From the NCBI GenBank assembly GCA_035634255.1, contig DASQDI010000170.1, positions 1-52,736 on the forward strand: a DNA stretch of 52,736 bases, read 5' to 3'. Every line of letters begins with the position of its first letter. The stretch's first letter is position 1. The translations under genes and the position numbers were made by a program. The DNA is from DATLMR01 sp035634255 (GTDB lineage Bacteria; Acidobacteriota; Blastocatellia; UBA7656). Positions 16,201 to 25,211 of this stretch are shown here, piece by piece. The notes beneath the pieces are model-generated. The model did no database searches. It was given only the letters and a program-made list of their open reading frames with translations, and was not told where the DNA came from.

Positions 16201-16989
16201 ATGAAAATACTTGCTATCGCAAATCAGAAAGGCGGCGTTGGGAAGACAACCACCGCGACCAATCTAGCAGCGGGGCTTGCTATACGAGGGTTTCGGACTC
16301 TTCTGGTTGATCTGGACTCCCAGTGTAATGCGACATTCACTTTCCTTTCTCCGGACTTAATCAAGACCACTCTCGCGAATGTGCTTGTGGGACACGATGA
16401 ACGACTGCCTTTAATCGACGCCATCTATGAGACGCATATTCAAAACCTCGATATCGCACCTTCCCATATACGGCTCGCAATGATCGAGCGGCAGGTCCAG
16501 ATCGAGGACCAGTACAGGCTGAAGGATTCTCTTGATTCGGTCAACGATTATGATTTTGCAATTATCGATTGCCCCCCTTCCCTGGGTATGACTTTGACGC
16601 AGGCTCTGCTGGCGAGCACGCACGTTATTGTGCCTATTGCCGCACAATATTACCCTCTGGAAGGTGTCATTGATTTGACGGGCACGATTAACGCAACAAA
16701 GCGCCCAAATCCGGGTCTTCAGATACTGGGGTACCTGATGACTCAGTTCGATATTCGCAATGGGATTTGTAGCGATGCTTTGGCAAAGGTACAAGAGATG
16801 TTCCCAGGACTGGTATTTGAAGCGGTAGTTAGAACCAACGTAAAACTACAATCGGCCCCCGCTTTCCGAAAAAGTATTTATGAACACGCGCCTAATTCTC
16901 ACGGCAGCGCGGACTATGAGGCCGTCACGGAAGAAGTCCTTGACAGACTGAACCTGAGCAATGCCCTGAGGATAATAAAGGAGGCGTAG
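16201..16989 (+). CDS. parA: ParA-family partition ATPase
   Basis: A 262-residue ParA/Soj-type ATPase that should segregate the replicon by nucleoid-dependent ATP cycling. The deviant Walker A KGGVGKTT lies at residues 10-17, so there is no N-terminal DNA-binding extension (small, type Ib/Soj-like). Walker A' LLVDLDSQCN and Walker B FAIIDCPPSLG follow. The start is ATG with a poor ribosome site. The stop is 1 nt before the next gene's GTG, so the two form an operon, and the partner at 16991 takes the place normally held by a ParB or centromere-binding protein. Confidence 0.9.
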   Translation: MKILAIANQKGGVGKTTTATNLAAGLAIRGFRTLLVDLDSQCNATFTFLSPDLIKTTLANVLVGHDERLPLIDAIYETHIQNLDIAPSHIRLAMIERQVQIEDQYRLKDSLDSVNDYDFAIIDCPPSLGMTLTQALLASTHVIVPIAAQYYPLEGVIDLTGTINATKRPNPGLQILGYLMTQFDIRNGICSDALAKVQEMFPGLVFEAVVRTNVKLQSAPAFRKSIYEHAPNSHGSADYEAVTEEVLDRLNLSNALRIIKEA

Positions 16990-16990
16990 A

Positions 16991-18214
16991 GTGACTGACC
17001 CTAAAGAAAAACGCCAGAAGGCAAACATACCTGTCCGCGAGCCGCAGAAACGGACTAAGGCCGGGACTTTTGATAACCTGCGAAAGCTACCTCATCCCGT
17101 CGAAGAGATTTTGGGTCTCGCCAATCTCCCTTCCGAGCCTTCTTCGGAAAGAAGAGCCTTAGCCTTACCAGGCAAGGAAAAGACAGAGAATTCTCAAAAC
17201 CCGGCGGCAGCTACCCCCTCTACCCCCCCTAGCCCCCCTAGAGGGGGTACCCCCTCTAGGTTATTGCAAATCGAGATAGCCCCTACAAAAGACTTTACAA
17301 GAGTCCCGAACTCTTTGGCGCGAGAGGCTGTGCCATCAGGTTCATTTACAGGCAAAAGCAAGCAATTATACGACTTCCTTTATGCGCAGACTCGTGGCGC
17401 TATCGTGCCCAAGAGATCAACTCGAATACCAAAAGATAAATTGATGCAGGGAGCCGACATAGGTTCTGAAGTCACTCTAAGAAGCAATTTAAATAAACTT
17501 CAGGCAGTCGGCTTGATCAATATAAACGAGAGGGGAGGGACCCACGGGGGGAATGAGTATGTTGTTTTCCTACCCGAAGAGGTCGGAATAACAAATATGG
17601 AAACCCCCTCTACCCCCCCTACCCCCTCTACCCCCCCTAACCCCCTCTACCCCCTCTCGAAACTAGAGGGGGTACCCCCCCTAGAAACTAGAGGGGGTAG
17701 GGGGGGTCTATCTTCTGAAGAATCAAAGGTTTCGGGCGAACGCCATACTGATATTAATACAATACATGATGATGATGATGGGATAAACGATTTTTCGGCC
17801 GTTATCCGGCAGATGGCTTGCGAACTTTTAGGGACTGATCTTCCGAAATCCGAGATCGAGCGGAATAGGTGGCGGGAATGTGGGATGGTGCTCGCCGAGG
17901 AATTAAAGCAGGCTGTTGGGCGGGCGGGAAGTGTGTCCTCGATCTCTGCTTTTTTTGCAACTCACCTTCGCCGCAGGTTCAAGGCTCCTCAGACGGATAA
18001 GAAACAATTGGCGAAGCGCGAGCCGTTGACGCCTCAAGGTCAGAAATTAGCCGGCGAAGACCCTCTTCGCAGAATGATAAAAGAGCTGCAGAATCTTCAC
18101 GAGGGAGATCCCGGTTATGAGAAGAAAGATTTGATTGATGATATGAAATACCGCTGTGAGCGGGAGGGAATTGTCTGGGACGAAGAAGCTGTTTCCAGAT
18201 TGGTAGAGGCGTGA
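16991..18214 (+). CDS. Winged-helix DNA-binding protein, candidate replication initiator or ParA partner
   Basis: A 407-residue protein with no family name I recognise. The N-terminal 75 residues are basic and disordered. A Pro/Ser/Thr linker then leads into a winged-helix-like domain (about 100-195) with SKQLYDFLYAQTRGA, a TRIPKDKLMQGADIGSEVTL recognition helix and GTHGGNEYVVFLPEE wing. A second Pro-rich linker is followed by an acidic HDDDDG stretch and a helical C-terminus. Both linkers are encoded by C-rich 9-bp repeats. It starts with GTG 1 nt after parA. Being in the parA operon and binding DNA, it is the best candidate for the replication initiator or centromere-binding protein, though neither is proven. 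Confidence 0.6.
   Translation: MTDPKEKRQKANIPVREPQKRTKAGTFDNLRKLPHPVEEILGLANLPSEPSSERRALALPGKEKTENSQNPAAATPSTPPSPPRGGTPSRLLQIEIAPTKDFTRVPNSLAREAVPSGSFTGKSKQLYDFLYAQTRGAIVPKRSTRIPKDKLMQGADIGSEVTLRSNLNKLQAVGLININERGGTHGGNEYVVFLPEEVGITNMETPSTPPTPSTPPNPLYPLSKLEGVPPLETRGGRGGLSSEESKVSGERHTDINTIHDDDDGINDFSAVIRQMACELLGTDLPKSEIERNRWRECGMVLAEELKQAVGRAGSVSSISAFFATHLRRRFKAPQTDKKQLAKREPLTPQGQKLAGEDPLRRMIKELQNLHEGDPGYEKKDLIDDMKYRCEREGIVWDEEAVSRLVEA
17211..17260. repeat. C-rich repeat array 1 with a 24-bp perfect palindrome, inside the coding sequence
   Basis: TACCCCCTC and TACCCCCCC units follow one another and end in a perfect palindrome at 17237-17260, made of CCTAGAGGGGGT and its exact reverse complement. 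In frame this encodes a Thr-Pro-Ser/Thr-Pro-Pro linker. The opposite strand has G-runs able to form a quadruplex. Confidence 0.8.
17603..17709. repeat. C-rich repeat array 2 with inverted units, inside the coding sequence
   Basis: About six 9-bp units of the TACCCCCTC/TACCCCCCC type run in one orientation. Two inverted units containing CTAGAGGGGGTA then occur, separated by GAAA-type spacers, and the array ends in a G-run. It encodes the second Pro-rich linker of the 16991-18214 protein. Because the same units, in both orientations, occur in two separate linkers, DNA-level selection seems likely in addition to the protein sequence. Confidence 0.8.
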
Positions 18215-18537
18215 GTTCTGAGTAATATAGCCCCGAATGGATTCTCCTCGGCCCCTGTATTTTGTTCAGTCAATTTGCGTCGAAATATTAATCCGGTAAT
18301 CTTCCCGTAGCAATATCCTGTTTAAAGAGTCGTGCCCCGCGCTGGCGTGATTTGAGTATGCGCACGGCCGCGGGGGATTGCGCTGGGATGGGTGCGACGC
18401 GCGGGCGTGGTTCGATGGCAGCTCTGCCCGGCGCATCGCTCCTGTAAAAACTGTTTCTTTATTTTTGGGAAGAGAAAATTATTTTGGCGAAAATCTCTTC
18501 CTGGGCACATTATATATCGAAGAGCTTTCTACACGGC
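18215..18537. other. Gene-free spacer before the sigma-factor gene
   Basis: I see no convincing gene here. The middle (about 18350-18440) is GC-rich and the last 80 bp AT-rich, which marks the border between the plasmid backbone and the regulatory block. No clear promoter, terminator or repeat could be picked out. Confidence 0.4.
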
Positions 18538-19134
18538 ATGTCGAGCACGGAAGTTATTTCAGCCGAACAGCTAATTCTGCGCGCGTGTCTGCGTGGGGAG
18601 CTATCGCCTGATATCGCATTCAATGAGCTTTACATGCTTTACGCTCCGGTTGTGAAGGGGTGGCTGATAGTCAGCGTAAAAGCAGCCGAAGCAGACGATC
18701 TTTTTCAAGATATCTGGGTGGTCTTTTACAGGCGCTGGCAGCAGTGGCAGTTCCTCCCCGAGATGGGGCTGCCGGAGGCCAAGCCCGTGGCGAGCTTTCT
18801 GTACAAGACTTTCCGCTTCGTTTTGGAGGGGCATCGCCGACGTGTTTCGAGCAATCCTGAATCAATTGAAGAAATGGATGTGCCGGACAATTACGACTCT
18901 TCCAACAGGCTCCTCCAACAACTCGACGTGGGAGTATGCATGGACGTCGCGCGCCGCGTGTGCTCTCCGGAGGAGATGGACGTTTTGCTTGCCAAGCTCG
19001 CCGGCATCTCGGCTCGCGACATTGCGAAGACGCTTTCTATCAGCGAGTCGGTCGTTGACCACCGATTTCGAAAAGCCATATCTCGGTTGCGAAAGCGGTT
19101 GAAGGGGACGAAGAACCCCAAAGCGCGGAAATAG
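18538..19134 (+). CDS. ECF-like sigma factor
   Basis: A 198-residue protein with the two-domain plan of extracytoplasmic-function sigma factors. Region 2 (about 10-100) has FNELYMLYAPVVKGWL and AEADDLFQDIWVVFYRRW. Region 4 (about 130-195) has ISARDIAKTLSISESVVDHR followed by a basic helix. I chose the ATG at 18538; a TTG 18 codons upstream is also open. No anti-sigma gene was recognised. The next gene begins 1 nt after the stop, so the sigma factor and the DinB-like protein are co-translated. It may control resistance or the cluster, but no target promoter can be named. Confidence 0.8.
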   Translation: MSSTEVISAEQLILRACLRGELSPDIAFNELYMLYAPVVKGWLIVSVKAAEADDLFQDIWVVFYRRWQQWQFLPEMGLPEAKPVASFLYKTFRFVLEGHRRRVSSNPESIEEMDVPDNYDSSNRLLQQLDVGVCMDVARRVCSPEEMDVLLAKLAGISARDIAKTLSISESVVDHRFRKAISRLRKRLKGTKNPKARK

Positions 19135-19135
19135 A

Positions 19136-19777
19136 ATGGTCGAAAATACTATTTACAACGAGCTTCGAGACGATTGGGATAAATTGCTGAACGTCCCGAG
19201 GCTCAACACGTTTCCCGCTCCCGAAGCGATTCTTCTGGAAGCGGCAAGCCCTAACGTGCGACCAGTCGCTCTCTTTGCCGAGTTGGAAGATGCGAGAACG
19301 TCCTGGGATGAATTGTTCAAAGAGATTCGATCCCGGGAATACTCCGATAAGCTCGTTACGCGATTCTGGACCCTGAAAGACATGGCGGCGCACGTAGCTT
19401 CATGGGCCAAAGAATTCCGCCGTCAGGTTGAAATGGTGGCGAACGGGGAAGCCTTCGATTACGCGATTGCCAACGCCCTCTCTGACGAAGGGCCGAACGA
19501 GTGGAACCGGGTGGAAGTGGAGAAACGCCGCCACCAGTTGCTCGATGAATCGATGGAGGAGTTTGAAAGCGAGACGCGAAGCCTTCAGGAGCTGGTGCTG
19601 ACGCTTCCCCAAGAAGTCATTCAAACGGAAACCGACTTCCCGATAGCGCCGACCGGAGACCCTTCGATGCTGTGGAAGGGGAACATCGGCCAGATCGTCG
19701 CTATGAAGTGTCTCCACGACCAATGGCACACAGCCCGTGTAAGACAATGGTTCGAGTCGATTCAGTCCTCCCGGTGA
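19136..19777 (+). CDS. DinB-like four-helix protein
   Basis: A 213-residue protein of the DinB/DfsB-like superfamily. The metal-type histidines are visible: His86 in KDMAAHVASW, and His194 with His198 in CLHDQWHTARVRQW, the usual H...HxxxH arrangement. The superfamily includes bacillithiol and mycothiol transferases and ClbS, which protects against the DNA-damaging genotoxin colibactin. It is coupled to the sigma factor upstream. In an enediyne plasmid a detoxification role is attractive, yet the family is large and mostly uncharacterised. Confidence 0.75.
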   Translation: MVENTIYNELRDDWDKLLNVPRLNTFPAPEAILLEAASPNVRPVALFAELEDARTSWDELFKEIRSREYSDKLVTRFWTLKDMAAHVASWAKEFRRQVEMVANGEAFDYAIANALSDEGPNEWNRVEVEKRRHQLLDESMEEFESETRSLQELVLTLPQEVIQTETDFPIAPTGDPSMLWKGNIGQIVAMKCLHDQWHTARVRQWFESIQSSR

Positions 19778-19858
19778 GCGTTGGATCCGGATGGTTATTA
19801 GGGATTGATATCAGAATAACGGTAATGGATCGCACCCAATATTTAAAGGAGTAGGCCC

Positions 19859-21277
19859 ATGACGCAAGGAAGGATTTTATTACTAGATTTCGCACCGGCG
19901 ACCGGACTGAGCGATGATCTGTTCAATGTCGTCAGTTCTTCCTCCTCCCCCGAGTGGCAAATCCACCGCGAGAGCCTCCAGCACACAGGGAATGACTTCT
20001 ACGAGACTGACCTGATGAGAGTCGCTTCCGCCTTCAAGCCCACTCTGGCTTTCGCCGTCCTCTCTCGCGCCGCCATGGAACAGTCCAGTTCCATAATTGA
20101 ATCGGTCAGGAAGTGGCTGCGGAATGTGCCGATCATCATCGCGGTCGAGTCGGCGGAACCGAATCGGATCTTCGAGCTGCTTAAATTCAAGTCCATCGAT
20201 TTTATCACTCCCCCCTTCAACCCGCTCGATATCTTGCCGCGCATCTGGCGGCTCCAGACTCAGGCCGGGTGGAGAGAGTCGTTGATGCAGACGCTCAAGG
20301 AGAAGCAGGGCTGTAGGCAATTGATCGGGGAGAGCCCGGCATTCCTCAGAGAGGTCGAGAAGGTTTCCCTGATGGCTTCCTGTGACGCGAGCGTGATGAT
20401 CTCCGGAGAGACCGGGACCGGCAAAGAGGTATTCGCGCGGGCCATTCATTACCTCAGCCCGCGGGCCAGCAAGCCCTTCATCCCGGTTAACTGCGGGGCG
20501 ATCCCGACCGAACTCATGGAGAATGAACTCTTCGGTCATGAGAGGGGCGCTTTCACCGGCGCTACGACCTCGCGGCTTGGCATCATCCACGAGGCGAAAG
20601 GAGGCACCCTCTTTTTGGACGAGGTCGATAGCCTGCCTCTGCTCGCGCAGGTGAAGCTGCTGCGGTTCCTTCAGGAGAAGGAGTACCGCTCCCTCGGATC
20701 GGCCAAGGTCTGTAAGGCCGACGTGCGCGTGATCGCGGCGACCAACACCGATTTCGAAGAGGCAACCAGGTCGGGGCGGCTGCGCCATGACCTGTACTAC
20801 AGACTCAACGTCATCCCGCTCAAATTGCCGGCCTTGCGCGAGAGGCAGAACGATATCCCTCTGCTCGCCCGGCACTTCCTCGCGAAATATTCGGCCGAAT
20901 TCGATAAGGACGTGACAGAGATTTCGGTCGAGGCGATCCAGAAGCTTTTGCTCTATGACTGGCCCGGAAACGTGAGGGAGCTGGAGCATGTCATCGAGCG
21001 CGCCGTGGTGCTTTGCAACGAGGACACGATTCAGACGAAGCACATAGGGCTACCGCGCCGGGTGGCTCTGGAATCCCAGAAGTCATTCCAGGAGATGAAG
21101 GCCGAAGTCATCACCCAGTTCGAGGTCAATTACATCAATAGCCTGTTGATGGCGCACGGAGGGAATATCAGCAAGGCGGCACACGCCGCGCAAAAGAACC
21201 GCCGTGCCTTCTGGCAGCTCATCAACAAGCACAAGATCGACGTGCATGGCATAAAGCAAAACTTGCACGTTGTGTAG
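19859..21277 (+). CDS. Sigma-54-dependent activator with pseudo-receiver domain
   Basis: A 472-residue NtrC-class activator. The N-terminal domain (1-140) resembles a receiver but lacks the phosphoacceptor: the strand KPTLAFAVLS has no Asp, and the usual KP pair is replaced in DFITPPF. The AAA+ domain (about 155-385) has Walker A GETGTGKEVFARAI, the sigma-54 contact loop GAFTGA and Walker B GGTLFLDEVDSL. The C-terminus carries a Fis-type helix-turn-helix (GGNISKAAHAAQKNRRAFW). The gene starts with ATG shortly after AAGGAG. Control by a bound ligand or protein rather than phosphorylation is likely. I found no clean -24/-12 promoter in the window to assign as its target. Confidence 0.92.
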   Translation: MTQGRILLLDFAPATGLSDDLFNVVSSSSSPEWQIHRESLQHTGNDFYETDLMRVASAFKPTLAFAVLSRAAMEQSSSIIESVRKWLRNVPIIIAVESAEPNRIFELLKFKSIDFITPPFNPLDILPRIWRLQTQAGWRESLMQTLKEKQGCRQLIGESPAFLREVEKVSLMASCDASVMISGETGTGKEVFARAIHYLSPRASKPFIPVNCGAIPTELMENELFGHERGAFTGATTSRLGIIHEAKGGTLFLDEVDSLPLLAQVKLLRFLQEKEYRSLGSAKVCKADVRVIAATNTDFEEATRSGRLRHDLYYRLNVIPLKLPALRERQNDIPLLARHFLAKYSAEFDKDVTEISVEAIQKLLLYDWPGNVRELEHVIERAVVLCNEDTIQTKHIGLPRRVALESQKSFQEMKAEVITQFEVNYINSLLMAHGGNISKAAHAAQKNRRAFWQLINKHKIDVHGIKQNLHVV

Positions 21278-21852
21278 AGACTTTCAACCCCGCGCCCCAC
21301 GTTTTGCGTTCGAACGTTTAAAGAAGCTGGCATGACTCGATGAAGCCCGTATTCATCGTAATGCCTTCTCGCACTCGTCCGCCCTGCGCGGCCCCTATCG
21401 TCGACCCGAACTCCACACCGTCCCCCTGCCCGCGCCGCCTGATATATCGGGCAACCGTTACGAAGCGCGCGGCAGCGCACTCCGAATCGGATATTCTTCT
21501 GACAATACTAGGACAATGTGCTCATATTCTTATTGCTTATGAAATAAAGGTTTAGGTTAGATCGATTACATCTACTATGACATAAATATCCTAGCTGAGA
21601 GCCGACACCAGGTGGAAATGAGCCTATTTCGACGGGTCACGCCATTTGCATAGATAACGGGTGCCATCAATCCTGAAAAATTCTTGCTCAATATAAAAGA
21701 CAGAATTAAAGGGCAAGAGTCTTTCGACGGTGGCTCCAGACCACAAGGAATGATCGAAAAGGGAACCGGAATCTTTGGCTCCACATGCGGTAGCCCGCCC
21801 TTTAACAGGAAGCTAAGCATTCGCAAAGAACGCACCAGATCGGGTGAATCAA
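21278..21852. other. 575-bp gene-free spacer before clpC-like gene
   Basis: No gene with a credible start and codon pattern is seen. The stretch 21480-21720 is AT-rich and probably holds the promoter of the ATPase gene. CTGACA at about 21499 with TCATAT 17 bp on is a weak candidate. No sigma-54 site and no T-tailed hairpin were found. Confidence 0.4.
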
Positions 21853-24219
<2,367 letters not shown>

Positions 24220-24274
24220 CAGATCGCAGAAGGCTAAGGACGAGTGAGTATCAAAAATCGAAAGGAGAAATAAG

Positions 24275-25144
24275 ATGAAAAGAGGTTTTCTGATCGCTAT
24301 GCTGGCGTCGGTAATGATCCTGGGATCGATAGGCAACGATCTACAGGCTCAGATGGCCGCCGCGTACGCCTGGACCCCTGCCGCTGAGACCACCGTCGTC
24401 TCCAAGGTTCTTAGAATCGCCGAGACCTCGGACGTGAAGCGGATGCCGTCCGTCGAGATCGAAAAGTTCGCGCTCCCCCCGGCCGGGGTGGACGTGATGC
24501 GGATTCGAATGGAAGGCACCTACACCATCAACGGCATCGGGACTGACAGGGTCGAGCTGAGTGGCTGGCTCGCCTGCATACATCGCGATCCGAAACCCGC
24601 TCCGGGAATGACGGAGAACTCCTGGAACTCGTCGATCATTGATACCGAATTCGTCGGCTTCGACATAAGCGGCGAGAGTAAATTATTCGGCACCATCCGC
24701 GCCTACCTGGACCCGGAGAAGCCTTCGTCCGGCAAGGCCGGGGCGATACAGATGCCCTCCATTTCTCAGATTAAATCGGCGGCCTCTTCCGACTTCGGGG
24801 GGCGATTGAGGAGCTCGGCGCTGGACGGCCTCATGTCCACGTGCCCGACCCCTCCGGACTGTCCGGGCTGTGAAGTCTCGCTCAACCTGATCATAGAAAT
24901 GCCGCAGCTCGGCCTCAGGATGAAGACCGCCGAGGCGCTTCGCAACTACTCATTCATCGAGTCGATACCCCCGGTGGGGGCAACGCCCTCGTTCGCCCTG
25001 GCCCCGACTTCACTCGTCCTGGACGGGAGGGAAGTGGGCACGCTTAAGAACTCCTCGTCCAAGCTGCGCGAAGTGGTCATGCGGGTTCCTTTCGACGGGG
25101 GAGGGCACGGGTCGCCGGGCTCTTTCCGCGCGGCGGGCGAGTAG
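24275..25144 (+). CDS. Exported protein of unknown function, paralogue of 10220-10882
   Basis: A 289-residue protein with a signal peptide (MKRGFLIAMLASVMILGSIG, then cleavage near LQAQ). The mature part is beta-rich and has a Cys cluster (CPTPPDCPGC) followed by MPQLGLRMKTAE and SIPPVGATPS, matching the order in the cytosolic 10220 protein. GAAAGGAG precedes the ATG. It is the first gene of the plus-strand run that leads through the TonB receptor and RND pump into the enediyne cassette. I do not recognise its function. A periplasmic binding or carrier role would suit its position. Confidence 0.65.
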   Translation: MKRGFLIAMLASVMILGSIGNDLQAQMAAAYAWTPAAETTVVSKVLRIAETSDVKRMPSVEIEKFALPPAGVDVMRIRMEGTYTINGIGTDRVELSGWLACIHRDPKPAPGMTENSWNSSIIDTEFVGFDISGESKLFGTIRAYLDPEKPSSGKAGAIQMPSISQIKSAASSDFGGRLRSSALDGLMSTCPTPPDCPGCEVSLNLIIEMPQLGLRMKTAEALRNYSFIESIPPVGATPSFALAPTSLVLDGREVGTLKNSSSKLREVVMRVPFDGGGHGSPGSFRAAGE

Positions 25145-25211
25145 CAACCATCCGCCTCTTCTCTCACCCGTTGTCTGGTGCTCTTGGTCTCCAGCATAGG
25201 AGGGCTGAATC

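Noticed and set aside
17211..17709. C-rich arrays considered as a CRISPR array
   Set aside because: The units are only 9 bp with no unique spacers, lie inside a coding frame, and no cas genes are present.
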